Part shown: positions 53,994-63,474 of the stretch, one piece after another
Layout: each line of letters begins with the position of its first letter
How positions within the stretch are numbered: the stretch's first letter is position 1
Assembly (NCBI GenBank): GCA_963779515.1
Contig: CAVZYN010000018.1
Coordinates: 62,001-126,000 of the forward strand
Length of the DNA stretch: 64,000 nt
Reading direction: 5' to 3'
Source of the DNA: CAVZYN01 sp963779515
GTDB lineage: Bacteria; Pseudomonadota; Alphaproteobacteria; Rhizobiales; Hyphomicrobiaceae
Position numbers and translations under genes: made by a program
Notes under the pieces: generated by a model
What the model was told of the DNA's origin: nothing
The model's database searches: none
What the model saw: only the letters and a program-made list of their open reading frames with translations

Positions 53994-54911
53994 ATGAAAC
54001 CGCAACTGCTGCGATTGCATCGCTGGATCACGCTCGCATTCGCGATCCCGCTCGCAGTCGTCATCGTGACCGGGCTGATCCTGTCGTTCGAGCCCATCGC
54101 CGCGGATCGCCTGTTCACGGGCCGCTCGGTCAGCCTGGCCAGCGTCGAAGCCGGCATGGCCAAGCACGATCCCGAACGCAAGGCGGCGGTCCTCACCGTG
54201 CGTGCCGCCGAAAATACCATCGGGCTGGCGGCTGGTCGCGGCGTGCCGCCCATCCGCATCGACCTCGCGACTGGCGAGAAAGTCGATTCTGCGCGCAGCT
54301 TGTGGTCCGACACGTTGACCACTGCGCGGCGTTTGCACGAGTCCTTGCTGATCGACGCCAAATGGTTGGTCGATGCGGCAACCGTCGCCATGCTGATCTC
54401 GATGGTCATCGGCCTCTTCATGGGATGGCCGCGCCTGCGCAATACGCTGGGTGGCTGGCATCGCCTGACGGCGTGGTCGCTCGCGCCGCTGTTGCTGTTG
54501 TCGCCGTTGACCGGGCTTGCGATCGCCTTTGGCGTGACGTTCACCAGTCCGTCTCCCAAGACCGAAGGCCCGCCGGTTCCACTCGCCGAAGCGGTCAAGA
54601 TCGTGGCGGCAAAACATGATCTGGCGAGCGTCGTCTGGATCCGGCCGATGGGTGGCGCCATGCGCGCGCGCCTCTACGATGGCCGCGAAGCCAACGTTTT
54701 CACCGTCACGCGCAACGGCCTTGTTGCCGGCGAGCGCAACTGGCCCCGCGCCATTCATGAGGGAGTCTGGGCCGGCGTCTACTCCGGACTGATCAATGTC
54801 ATCACCTCGATCGCGCTGATCGGCTTAATGATCACCGGCCTCACGATCTGGGCTCGGCGGACGCTGCGCCGCACATCACGCAGTCCCGATCCCGCGCGGG
54901 CGAGCGCTTGA
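53994..54911 (+). CDS. PepSY-associated membrane protein
   Basis: This 305-residue protein has four membrane helices in the PepSY_TM layout: RLHRWITLAFAIPLAVVIVT at the start with its conserved His, RRLHESLLID in the first loop, LGGWHRLTAWSLAPLLLLSP, and a last helix near residue 270-290. Relatives are found with siderophore or ferric-iron uptake systems and reduce or couple electron flow. No iron transport genes are adjacent. ATG 53994 has GAGGAG upstream. Confidence 0.83.
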   Translation: MKPQLLRLHRWITLAFAIPLAVVIVTGLILSFEPIAADRLFTGRSVSLASVEAGMAKHDPERKAAVLTVRAAENTIGLAAGRGVPPIRIDLATGEKVDSARSLWSDTLTTARRLHESLLIDAKWLVDAATVAMLISMVIGLFMGWPRLRNTLGGWHRLTAWSLAPLLLLSPLTGLAIAFGVTFTSPSPKTEGPPVPLAEAVKIVAAKHDLASVVWIRPMGGAMRARLYDGREANVFTVTRNGLVAGERNWPRAIHEGVWAGVYSGLINVITSIALIGLMITGLTIWARRTLRRTSRSPDPARASA

Positions 54912-55093
54912 GTGGATTGGTCGGAGAGCCTCGCTGACCGTGTGGTTTCGGCGTATTCGCCATGGGTTGGCACACCATCGCCATGAGTGTCGCCTTGCCA
55001 TGGCCTCTGGAATCTTCCATTTCCACGACCTATAAGCCGTCTGAAGCGGGCTTCAGGCCCGCATCAGCCCATTTCCGACGCGACGAGACCCCA

Positions 55094-55843
55094 ATGGCCG
55101 GCCATTCGCAGTTCAAGAACATCATGCATCGCAAGGGCAAGCAGGACGCGCAGCGCGCGCGTCAGTTTGCCAAGCTCAGCCGCGAAATCACGGTGGCCGC
55201 CAAGTCTGGCACGCCCGATCCCGACATGAACCCGCGGCTGCGCCTCGCGATCCAGAACGCCCGCGCCGTCAACATGCCGAAGGACAACGTCGAGCGCGCC
55301 ATCAAGAAGGCTGCCGGCGCCGATTCGGAAAACTTTGAGGCCGTCCGCTATGAGGGCTACGGCCCCGGCGGCGTCGCCATTATCGTCGAAACGCTGACCG
55401 ACAATCGCAACCGGACCGGCGGCGAGGTGCGGGCAGCCTTCACGAAGCATAACGGCAATCTCGGCGCCACCGGCGCCGTCAGCCATGGCTTCGCCCACGC
55501 CGGCGAAATCATCTACGCAATCGCCGCCGGCTCCGCCGACGCCATGCTGGAAGCCGCCATCGACGCCGGCGCCGACGACGTCCTGTCGGATGAGCACGGC
55601 CACACCATCACCACCGCCTTCGACAGTCTCGGCACGGTGGCCGGAGCCCTCGAAGCCAAGCTTGGCGCGCCCACATCCGTGAAAATCGTCTGGAAGCCGA
55701 ACCTGATGACCGCGGTCGACGCGGAAAAAGCCGAGACCATCATGAAGCTCTTGGGCGTGCTCGAAGACCTCGACGATGTGCAGAACGTCTTCTCCAACGT
55801 CGAAGTCGACGAAGCGACGCTGGCAAAACTATCGGCGGCATAG
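55094..55843 (+). CDS. yebC: YebC/PmpR family protein
   Basis: This 249-residue YebC/TACO1 family protein starts MAGHSQFKNIMHRKGKQDAQ. It has NMPKDNVERAIKKAAG, YEGYGPGGVAIIVETLTDNR and HNGNLGATGAVSHGF. Members bind DNA as regulators and also help translation through difficult codons such as polyproline. Here it precedes ruvC-ruvA, a typical neighbourhood. Confidence 0.95.
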   Translation: MAGHSQFKNIMHRKGKQDAQRARQFAKLSREITVAAKSGTPDPDMNPRLRLAIQNARAVNMPKDNVERAIKKAAGADSENFEAVRYEGYGPGGVAIIVETLTDNRNRTGGEVRAAFTKHNGNLGATGAVSHGFAHAGEIIYAIAAGSADAMLEAAIDAGADDVLSDEHGHTITTAFDSLGTVAGALEAKLGAPTSVKIVWKPNLMTAVDAEKAETIMKLLGVLEDLDDVQNVFSNVEVDEATLAKLSAA

Positions 55844-55844
55844 T

Positions 55845-56231
55845 CTACCCTTTCACCGCCTCGCCCTCGATCTCGACCTGGAACTGCGGCGACGCGAGGC
55901 CCGAGATCTGCAGAAACGTGCTGGCGCACGTGTGCCCGTCCATCACCCTATCCCGCACCGTGCGATAGAGCGTGACCGCATCCGGCACGGTGACGAAGAC
56001 CGTCGCCTTGATCAGATGCCGCTTCTCGAAGCCCGCCGCCGTCATGATGGCGAACAGATTGGCCCACGCCTGCTCCATCTGCGCTTCAAGCGTCTTCTCG
56101 ACCGTCCCATCGGGCCGGATGCCGAGCTGCCCCGAGATCGTGATGCGCTCCGCAGTCGCGGAGTGAACGACGGCCTGCGCATATTTCGACGCCGGTTTCA
56201 CGACCGTGTCGGGATTGATTTGGCGGATCAT
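55845..56231 (-). CDS. RidA family protein
   Basis: This 128-residue Rid/YER057c/UK114 family protein usually deaminates reactive enamine/imine intermediates. It has YAQAVVHSATAERITISGQL, GFEKRHLIKATVFVT and a shortened C-terminal strand with CASTFLQISGLASPQFQVEI. The canonical active-site arginine appears replaced in the CASTFLQ segment, so deaminase activity is uncertain. ATG 56231 has GGAGG five bases upstream. Confidence 0.83.
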   Translation of the reverse strand: MIRQINPDTVVKPASKYAQAVVHSATAERITISGQLGIRPDGTVEKTLEAQMEQAWANLFAIMTAAGFEKRHLIKATVFVTVPDAVTLYRTVRDRVMDGHTCASTFLQISGLASPQFQVEIEGEAVKG

Positions 56232-56255
56232 TGTCACCTCCGTTGAGAAAACGCG

Positions 56256-56594
56256 TTACTTCCAGAAGACACCGGCTGCCATAAGCGCCAGCCCGCCGAG
56301 CATGCCGATCAACCCGGCAATACCCAACACCTGCGCGATGAAATGCCGGACCACGGTCCCGCCGGCCTTCTTGGCGCGGCCGACATTGCTTTGTTCCGCT
56401 GCGATGTCGTTGAACTTGTTTTTGATATCGTCGGGGACCGCCAGTTCGCCTTTGCGTGCGGCCTGCCAGGCGGCGCCGACCGCCGCACCTTTGATGTCAA
56501 TGGCGTTACGCGACGACCAGCGCCAGAGCCACAGGCCGATCAGCAGCACGAGAGCCCCGATGCCGAGCAAGGTCGGATTGGCGATGGCTGGCAT
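56256..56594 (-). CDS. Two-helix membrane protein, unknown
   Basis: This 112-residue protein has a helix near the N-terminus (LLGIGALVLLIGLWLWRW) and another at the C-terminus (LGIAGLIGMLGGLALMAAG), linked by a polar segment with KGELAVPDDIKNKFNDIAAE. It is not recognised. It lies between ridA and ruvC on the opposite strand to ruvC. Confidence 0.65.
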   Translation of the reverse strand: MPAIANPTLLGIGALVLLIGLWLWRWSSRNAIDIKGAAVGAAWQAARKGELAVPDDIKNKFNDIAAEQSNVGRAKKAGGTVVRHFIAQVLGIAGLIGMLGGLALMAAGVFWK

Positions 56595-56689
56595 GGAACC
56601 CCCGGGAAAAGCCGCACGAGGTGGGCACGATGCCGCCCCTGTGGCGCGGACGCAAGTCCCGCGGCCATCGCCCCGTGGTATGACGGGCC

Positions 56690-57208
56690 ATGAGAACCAA
56701 TCCGATTCGCATCATCGGCATCGATCCAGGCCTCCGCCGCACCGGGTGGGGCATCATCGAAAGCGATGGGTCGCGGCTGTCCTACGTCGCGAGCGGCACC
56801 ATTACGTCCGACAGTGAGGATCAGCTCGCTTATCGCCTGCGCGAACTCTACGAAGGCATCAGCGGCGTCTTGGCGAGCTACAAGCCCGTTGAAGCCGCAG
56901 TCGAAGAGACGTTCGTCAACGAAAACGCTAAGGCGACTTTGAAGCTCGGCCAAGCGCGCGGCATGGCCTTGCTGGCCCCCGCTATGAAGGGACTGCGCGT
57001 GGCGGAGTATCCGCCGAACCTGATCAAGAAGACCGTGGTCGGAGCCGGTCACGCGGACAAGAAGCAGATCCAGTTCATGATTGGCCTGCTGCTGCCGAAA
57101 GCCAAGGTCGAAGGCGCCGACGAAGCCGACGCGCTCGCAATCGCCATCTGTCACGCGAGTCACCGGACCACGCCGCAGGCCGTGGCCGCGCGCATCGCAG
57201 CAGGATGA
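56690..57208 (+). CDS. ruvC: Holliday junction resolvase RuvC
   Basis: RuvC cuts four-way junctions as a dimer during recombination repair. The 172-residue protein has the catalytic Asp in RIIGIDPGLRRTGWG, Glu in VEETFVNENAKATLKLGQAR and the C-terminal acidic pair in VEGADEADALAIAICH. It is followed by ruvA after 4 bp. Confidence 0.96.
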   Translation: MRTNPIRIIGIDPGLRRTGWGIIESDGSRLSYVASGTITSDSEDQLAYRLRELYEGISGVLASYKPVEAAVEETFVNENAKATLKLGQARGMALLAPAMKGLRVAEYPPNLIKKTVVGAGHADKKQIQFMIGLLLPKAKVEGADEADALAIAICHASHRTTPQAVAARIAAG

Positions 57209-57212
57209 TCCC

Positions 57213-57833
57213 ATGATCGGCAAGCTCAAAGGCAAGGTCGACGCGATCGGCGAAAGCCATCTCATCATTGACGTCAATGGCGTCGGTTACGAAGTGCAGG
57301 CCTCCGCCCGCACGTTGCGCAATATGAAGGCCGGCGACGAGGTCTCGCTGACCATCGATACCCATGTGCGCGAAGATTCGATCAAATTGTTCGGGTTCAC
57401 CAGTGAAGTCGAACGCAGCTGGTTTCGCACGCTGCAGACCATCCAAGGCGTCGGCTCGAAAGTCGCGCTCGCAGTGCTCGGCACGCTCAGCACCCAGGAC
57501 CTCGCGAACTCCATCGCCCTCGGCCAATGGCAGTCGGTCGAGCAGACGCCAGGCGTCGGCAAGAAACTCGCCCAACGCATCGTCTCGGAGTTGAAGGACA
57601 AGGCGCCCGCCCTGTCTGTCGCTGGTCTGCATTTGCCGGCTCAGTCTGGTCCCGGCGGCACGACCTCAATCCCCGAAGGCAACGCCGCCGCCGAAGCCAT
57701 GTCGGCGCTGACGAACCTCGGCTACAATCCGGCGCAGGCCTCCGCCGCCGTCGCCGCCGCCATGAAGGAACTCGGCAACGACGTCGCCACGCCCGCCTTG
57801 ATCCGCCGCGGCTTGAAGGAGCTGGCGCGGTAG
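57213..57833 (+). CDS. ruvA: Holliday junction branch migration protein RuvA
   Basis: This 206-residue DNA-binding subunit of RuvAB has an OB fold at the start (MIGKLKGKVDAIGESHLIID), tandem HhH motifs with IQGVGSKVALAVL and TPGVGKKLAQRIVSEL, and a C-terminal RuvB-binding domain (EAMSALTNLGYNPAQASAAV). ruvB normally follows within a few bases but is not present here; a vapBC pair comes next. Confidence 0.96.
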   Translation: MIGKLKGKVDAIGESHLIIDVNGVGYEVQASARTLRNMKAGDEVSLTIDTHVREDSIKLFGFTSEVERSWFRTLQTIQGVGSKVALAVLGTLSTQDLANSIALGQWQSVEQTPGVGKKLAQRIVSELKDKAPALSVAGLHLPAQSGPGGTTSIPEGNAAAEAMSALTNLGYNPAQASAAVAAAMKELGNDVATPALIRRGLKELAR

Positions 57834-57868
57834 GGGCGCTATTCTGCATGACACGGGCCATATATTGC

Positions 57869-57886
57869 GCTATCATAAATGATAGC
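57869..57886 (+). promoter_or_regulatory. Perfect palindrome before vapB, likely operator
   Basis: GCTATCAT-AA-ATGATAGC is a perfect 8-base inverted repeat with a 2-base centre, ending 14 bp before the antitoxin GTG. Its position and symmetry match autoregulated vapBC/fitAB operators. Confidence 0.75.
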
Positions 57887-57900
57887 AACGAAGGCGTGCC

Positions 57901-58128
57901 GTGAGCCAGGTATTGATCCGCAACATCGCTGAAGACCTGATTGAGACCTATAAAATCAAGGCTCGGCTCAAGGGGACGTCCTTGGAGCAGTATCTTCGCG
58001 ACTTGATGATTCAGAACGCACCGTTCACCGCCGAGGAGCGGATCAGGTTTTCTGAAGAGATGCTCGCGCGAAGCGGTGGGCCTCACCCGCCGCTGTCCAA
58101 AGAGGAAATTCGTGAAGGTCTCGAATAG
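57901..58128 (+). CDS. vapB: FitA/VapB-type antitoxin
   Basis: This 75-residue antitoxin has an N-terminal ribbon-helix-helix-like DNA-binding domain (SQVLIRNIAEDLIETYKIKA, RLKGTSLEQYLRDL) and a C-terminal toxin-binding tail. It starts at GTG 57901. Its TAG shares one base with the vapC GTG, so translation is coupled. Confidence 0.85.
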   Translation: MSQVLIRNIAEDLIETYKIKARLKGTSLEQYLRDLMIQNAPFTAEERIRFSEEMLARSGGPHPPLSKEEIREGLE

Positions 58129-58556
58129 TGGCCGAATTGATCATCGACGCCAGCGTCGCCTTGAAGTGGCAACTGGATGAACCTCAGTCCGACAAAGCCC
58201 GCAAACTGCTGGAGCCTCAGTACGCGCTGCTCGCCCCAGATTTTGTGTTGAGCGAAATAGCCAACGCACTTTTCAAGTCGTACCGCGCAGGCCGTGTCGA
58301 TGACGCATTCGTGAAAATTGCAATGGAAGGTGCGCCAAGGTTCTTTCGATCGCTGCTCGAAACACCGCCACTTCTGCAAGACGCGATCAAATTGGCAATT
58401 GAACTCGATCATCCCGTTTATGATTGCGTCTACGTGATCGCCGGCCAGCGGCTCAATGCCCCTCTCATCACTGCCGACAAGAGGTTTGCCGCTAAGCTGG
58501 CCGGCACACCACATGCGGCGAATGTCGTTCTACTCAGCACGTGGCAGGGACCTTAG
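58128..58556 (+). CDS. vapC: PIN-domain toxin VapC
   Basis: This 142-residue VapC ribonuclease has acidic ligands in LIIDASVALKWQLDEPQ, the conserved Glu in FVLSEIANALFK, and Asp residues in HPVYDCVYVIAGQRLNAPLI with TADKRF. It follows vapB with a one-base overlap. It sits where ruvB would be expected. Confidence 0.88.
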   Translation: MAELIIDASVALKWQLDEPQSDKARKLLEPQYALLAPDFVLSEIANALFKSYRAGRVDDAFVKIAMEGAPRFFRSLLETPPLLQDAIKLAIELDHPVYDCVYVIAGQRLNAPLITADKRFAAKLAGTPHAANVVLLSTWQGP

Positions 58557-58611
58557 GTTTCCGCAGCGTACACACGCCAAACACGCACGCCGAAAATGGT
58601 ACAGGTGACCC

Positions 58612-59763
58612 ATGCACTTCGCCCTCACCGAGGAACAAGCCGCGATCCAGGACACAGCGCTCACCTTCGCCAAGGAGCGCTTAGCGCCGCACGCGCTCGA
58701 ATGGGACGAGAAGGCCCACTTCCCGATCGACGTGATCCGCGAGACGGCGGCGCTCGGCATGGCGACGATTTACGTCCCTGCGGAGAAAGGCGGCTCCGGC
58801 CTGTCGCGGCTCGACGGTGCGCTGATCATGGAGGCGTTGGCTTACGGCTGTCCTGCCATCTCCGCGTACATTTCGATCCACAACATGGTCGCGTGGATGG
58901 TCGGTAAGTACGGCACCGAGGCGCAGATCAAGGCCTGGATGCCAAAACTCGCGACCATGGAGTGGCTGGCGTCTTACTGTCTGACGGAACCTGGCGCGGG
59001 TTCAGACGCCGCCGCCATGACCACGGCGGCGAAGAAGGACGGCGACCACTACGTTCTCAACGGCACCAAGCAGTTCATCTCCGGCGCCGGCGCCACCGAT
59101 TTCTATTTCGTGTTCGCGCGCACGGGCGGCGAGGGAGCCTCCGGGATTTCCGCGTTCGCCATCATGAAAGACACGCCTGGCCTCTCCTTCGGCGCCATCG
59201 AGCGCAAGATGGGCTGGAACGCGCAGCCGACGCGACAAGTGATTATGGACAACTGCCGCGTGCCAGCGGCCCATCTCGTTGGCGGCGTCGAGAACACAGG
59301 CTTCAAGTTTGCGATGAGCGGCCTCGACGGCGGCCGCATCAACATCGGCGCCTGCTCGCTCGGTCCCGCCGCCTTCGCGCTCGACAAGGCGCGCGACTAC
59401 ATGTTCGAGCGCAAGGCCTTCGGCAAAAATCTCGCCGATTTCCAGGTGCTGCAATTCAAAATCGCCGATATGGCAACCAACCTCGAAGCCGCGCGCATGA
59501 TGATCTATCGCGCCGCCGATGCCCTCGACCGCGCCGACCCGCAGGCCGCGATGTACTCGGCCATGGGCAAACGCTATGCGACGGACCTCGGCTTCGAGAT
59601 CGTCAACGAGGCGCTGCAGATCCACGGCGGCTACGGCTACCTCAAGGACTACGGCATGGAGAAGCTGGTACGGGATCTGCGCGTGCATCAAATTCTCGAA
59701 GGCACCAACGAGATCATGCGCGTCGTCATTTCGCGCAAGGTGCTCGGCGGCAATCGCGGCTAA
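58612..59763 (+). CDS. Acyl-CoA dehydrogenase, isobutyryl-CoA type
   Basis: This 383-residue FAD enzyme oxidises short branched acyl-CoA. It has TEPGAGSDAAAMTT, the flavin-site QFISGAGATDFYFVFART, RKAFGKNLADFQ, and QIHGGYGYLKDYGMEKLVRD with IHQ-like VHQILEGTNEIMRVVISRK. Overall pattern resembles isobutyryl-CoA dehydrogenase of valine breakdown. The other valine genes are not nearby, so substrate choice is tentative. Confidence 0.88.
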   Translation: MHFALTEEQAAIQDTALTFAKERLAPHALEWDEKAHFPIDVIRETAALGMATIYVPAEKGGSGLSRLDGALIMEALAYGCPAISAYISIHNMVAWMVGKYGTEAQIKAWMPKLATMEWLASYCLTEPGAGSDAAAMTTAAKKDGDHYVLNGTKQFISGAGATDFYFVFARTGGEGASGISAFAIMKDTPGLSFGAIERKMGWNAQPTRQVIMDNCRVPAAHLVGGVENTGFKFAMSGLDGGRINIGACSLGPAAFALDKARDYMFERKAFGKNLADFQVLQFKIADMATNLEAARMMIYRAADALDRADPQAAMYSAMGKRYATDLGFEIVNEALQIHGGYGYLKDYGMEKLVRDLRVHQILEGTNEIMRVVISRKVLGGNRG

Positions 59764-59814
59764 GGAGGCCATAGGCATCTCCCCAAACCGCGCGCGGAGT
59801 GCTATGGTCGCTTT

Positions 59815-60381
59815 ATGAGTGCCCTACCCAAACACGACATGTCCGCGGACGAGTTCCTCGCCTGGGTTGCCAAGCAACCGAAAGAGGCGGGACGCTTCGA
59901 GCTGATCGACGGCCTCGTGATCATGCAGAACTCCGAGCGATTGCTGCATTCGCGAACCAAGGGCCGCCTCTTCCGAGCGCTTGCCAGTGCATTGGAAAAG
60001 TCGGGTGCAAACTGTGAGGCCGTTGTGGATGGCCCGACGGTGCGCGTGTCGGCCAAGAAAACCTATAAACCCGATGGCCTCATCTATTGCGGTCCGCGCT
60101 TGCCCGATGATGTGATCGAGGTCTCAAACCCAGTGCTGGTCTGGGAAGTCCTCTCCCCCGACAGCGTCGATCGCGATCATGGTGAGAAGGTGCCAGGTTA
60201 CTTCACGATCGAAAGCGTGCAGCATTATCTGATCGTCGATCCGGAGCGGCGTGTGATCATCCATCATCGTCGCGGCGAGGGCGAGGATTTGCTGACGCGC
60301 GTGCGCTCGTCCGGCCGGCTGAGGTTCGACCCGCCCGGTATCGAAATCGCCGTCGAAGATGTGTTCGAGCGCGAGGCATAG
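59815..60381 (+). CDS. Uma2 family nuclease-like protein
   Basis: This 188-residue Uma2 (DUF820) family protein has a PD-(D/E)XK restriction-endonuclease fold. It has FELIDGLVIM with the first acidic residue, KPDGLIYCG for the Asp, and VWEVLSPDSVDRDHGEKVPG for the E-x-K-like pair. Family members are widespread in cyanobacteria and some alphaproteobacteria and their role is unresolved. It stands alone after the dehydrogenase gene. Confidence 0.85.
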   Translation: MSALPKHDMSADEFLAWVAKQPKEAGRFELIDGLVIMQNSERLLHSRTKGRLFRALASALEKSGANCEAVVDGPTVRVSAKKTYKPDGLIYCGPRLPDDVIEVSNPVLVWEVLSPDSVDRDHGEKVPGYFTIESVQHYLIVDPERRVIIHHRRGEGEDLLTRVRSSGRLRFDPPGIEIAVEDVFEREA

Positions 60382-60589
60382 CGCCGTTTGGGCGCGCTTC
60401 GTCTTTTCCTCCAAGGGGTCAAATCCCCAAGGTGCCCTGCGGCAACAGCGAATGATGCGGATGACGCAGGCATGCGGCCGTCCTGCTTGACGCCCACCGC
60501 CTTCACAGCCAAAGCTCCACGCAGCATTGGTGGCGTGCGCTGCTGCGTCAACTGCGGCGTTACTCGCAGTGCGCGTGAGGGAGGTTATC

Positions 60590-62378
60590 ATGGGGTTTCC
60601 GGTTCGTGGCGCGATCGCCGCGTCAGCACTCCTTGCGTTGTCCCTGTCTGCCCAATCGAGCGAACCGGCGCCTCGCGCAACCCCGGCGCCTCGCGCAACC
60701 GAAGTCGCGGTGCTGCAAGTGCCCGCCGTCCGGGACGGAGCCCGGCGGCGCGACGTCGTTCCAATTCAGGCGGCACCGGATCCGGGCGACTTCCGTGCGC
60801 GCCGGCCGCGCGTCAAGCCGCCGGCGCAGCGGCCCGATATCAGCCCCGAACTCATGACCATGCCGCGCATCGGCGGGCTTGCCGCGACACAGCGCGTCGT
60901 GATGCCCGGCAATAGTTGGATCTATCAGCTGCAGAGCGCCAACCCGAAGCAGATCGGCGACTGCGGCGCTGACATCGCCGTCATCGATTACTCGCCGGAC
61001 GGCACCAAGGCCAACGCGTTCACGGCCGAACAAATCAACATCATGCGCCGCAAGCCCGACGGCAAGGAGATGAAGATCCTCTCCTACATGAGCATTGGTG
61101 AAGCAGAGGACTACCGGGATCTCTATTGGCGCAAGGAATGGCTGACCAATCGCGCGAGCCGCCCCAAGTGGCTCGGCCCGTCAAACGATGCCGGCTGGTC
61201 CAACAACTATAAGGTTCGCTACTGGGATCCCGATTGGCAGCGCATCATTTTCGGCACGCCCAATTCATACATGGATCGCTTGATCGCAACCGGCTTCGAC
61301 GGCGTGTTTCTCGACATCGTCGACGGTTTCGAGTTCTGGCAGGACCCTGGCCAATCACCCGACGCCCCGCGTAAGACCGCCGCCGACGATATGATTCAGT
61401 TCATCGCCCGCATGGCGCGCTACGCGCGGTCGAAGAACCCGAATTTCTACATCATCCCGCAAAACGGCCAGCAGTTGCTGCGCAGCGAGTATTATCGCGC
61501 CCATATCAGCGGCATCGGGATGGAGGATATTTTCTACACTTGGGCAAACCCGCTCTCCAATCAGTCGGGCGATGAAGTCAAACCGCAGTCCCGCTCGGAA
61601 ACCAACGAAAAGCTTGAAGATCTCGCGTTCGCCATCAACGACAACATTCCGGTCGTCGCCGTCGAGTATCTGCAGGATCAGCCGGAAGATCAGCGCAAAA
61701 TTCCCGCGGCCGAAAAGCGCATGCGCGAAGCCAAGCTGATCCCATACTTCGGCCGCCGCATGCTTGGCCGCCTGCATTGCACGATCCCTGTCGGAGCACC
61801 TGTGCCGCAGCCGCCGCCTGCGCCGGCGCCGCCAACACCATCCTCTCCACCCGTGACCCCTCCAGCGCCGCCAGCGCCGACACCTCCGCCAGCGCCTCCA
61901 GCACCACCCCCGTCTCCGCCAACGCCTCCAGCACCTCCGCCAGCGCCTGCGCCGCCACCTGCGCCACCGGCACCGCTGCCTGCGCCACCCGCACCTCCAC
62001 CAGCACCGCCTGTGCCGGAGCCGACGCCGCCGCCAGCGCCACCGGCACCACCGCCACCCGCGCCGCCGGCACCTCCGCCTGCGCCACCGGCACCTCCCGC
62101 ACCGCCGCCGCCCCCTCCGGCGCCGCCAGCACCTCCACCTGCGCCACCAGCGCCGCCGCCTCCACCGGCGCCGCCGCACCCCGCCTCCACCGGCACAACC
62201 ACCTCCCGTGCCGCCACCACCCGCACCGACGGTGCCGACGCCGGCTCCAGCGCCCACGCCCATGCCGGCACCTCCGGCTCCGGAGACCAAGGCACCTGCG
62301 CCCGCGCCCGCCGAGCAACCGTGGTGGTCACGCGCCTGGAACACCACGACCGGATGGATCAAGGGATGGTGGAAGTAG
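60590..62378 (+). CDS. Exported GH114-like protein with Pro/Ala tail (frameshifted)
   Basis: This ~595-residue corrected protein has a signal peptide (AIAASALLALSLSAQSS) and a barrel domain of the GH114/TM1410 endo-alpha-1,4-polygalactosaminidase type (residues ~90-410) with NSWIYQLQSANPKQI, ILSYMSIGEAEDYRDLYW, FDGVFLDIVDGFEFW and YIIPQNGQQLL. Then come ~130 residues of Pro/Ala repeats. In the first frame the tail changes character after PPHPAST. Skipping one C near 62180 keeps Pro/Ala reading and ends with PWWSRAWNTTTGWIKGWWK at 62378, a Trp-rich end. It probably degrades exopolysaccharide or reshapes the envelope. GAGGGAGG precedes ATG 60590. Confidence 0.83.
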
Positions 62379-62465
62379 GAGTGACGCGGTGAAAGTCGTC
62401 GCGATCAGCATGGCCGCCAAGGATCGAACTTAGCGGCGTAGCCGTCGAGACTCCTGAGGCGACCT

Positions 62466-63178
62466 ATGCGCGAGAAAATCCTGAGCGAAATTCGGAGGGT
62501 GGCTGAAGCGAACGGTGGGCAACCACCGCGGAAGTCGGCTGTTCGAGCGCGAGACTGGCATCCGGACAAAAGATTGGCGTGGCGTATTTTGGGCGCGATG
62601 GAGCGAAGCGCTTGCTGAAGCTGGCCTGACACCAAATTGCAAGACTGAAAGAGTAGCTGACGAAAACCGGCTAGAGCAGCATGCTGAAGTCGTTCGACAC
62701 TTCGGGAAGTGGCCACCTACATATTGAGTTTCGGATGTCATAGAAGAATCGATGCCAGAGCCTCCCAACAGACAAAACGCTGACGAGCGCGTTTGGCAAT
62801 AGAACTCAGATGCTCGAACGGCTCGCAACTTGGGCTGTTGGTAGGGACAAGTATAGTGATGTGGCAGAGACGATGGTCCGACATGTTCCATCCACACAGT
62901 CTATACCACAAAAATCACCGAAGGATGGGCTCGTTTACCTCATGCGTTCCGGCGCTCACTACAAGATTGGCCGAAGCGACGAGCTCGAGAGGCGTGTGAA
63001 GGAAATCAGAGTTGCCCTTCCCGAGGCCGCGTCGCTCGTTCACGCCATTCGTACTGATGACCCTTCCGGCATCGAAGCATACTGGCATCGTCGCTTCGCT
63101 GACCGTCGCGCCAATGGGGAATGGTTTAAGCTCACGGCTTCCGACGTCGCTGCGTTTAGGCGCCGTAAGTATCAGTGA
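62466..63178 (+). pseudogene. GIY-YIG nuclease family protein, broken
   Basis: Pieces of one ~235-residue protein lie in three frames. The N-terminus is MREKILSEIRRVAEANGGQP from 62466. After a +1 shift near 62520 come SRLFERETGIRTKDWRG and FWARWSEALAEAGL. After another +1 near 62715, an in-frame TAG at ~62742 precedes FGNRTQMLERLATWAVGRDK and the GIY-YIG domain LVYLMRSGAHYKIGRSDELE, with HAIRTDDPSGIEAYWHRRF. The whole matches a known helical-repeat plus GIY-YIG architecture. Two shifts plus a stop suggest real decay, though errors may contribute. DNA is less GC-rich than its neighbours. Confidence 0.75.
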
Positions 63179-63224
63179 GGTAATGCCGCCTGAAGGCTGT
63201 CGCACATGGCAATCACCCACGGCG

Positions 63225-63405
63225 CGAATCCCCCTCCCCAGCGGGGAGGGGTCAGGGGTGGGGAGAAGCCGCGGGCGGACAGGTGCAGCATTGCCGAGGT
63301 TACGCATCGTCCTCTGCAGCTCGTCGACGACCGCGCACGTTCGCAACATCACGCCAAGATCCGCACCCCTCCCCTGAGTGGAGGGGGATTCCGGTGGGTG
63401 TGGCG
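63225..63405. repeat. Inverted pair of short type-A-like repeats
   Basis: The left copy (63225-63270) has AATCCCCCTCCCCAGCGGGG and AGGGGTCAGGGGTGGGG. The right copy (63363-63405) has ACCCCTCCCCTGAGTGGAGG and GGGATTCCGG. They are inverted to each other (AATCCCCCT versus AGGGGGATT). The 63179-63474 gap holds only these. Confidence 0.65.
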
Positions 63406-63474
63406 GAACATCAGGCAACAACAAGATCGTGTTCAATGGCGATGGCCCTGAGCAGAGATGATACACTCTTGCGC

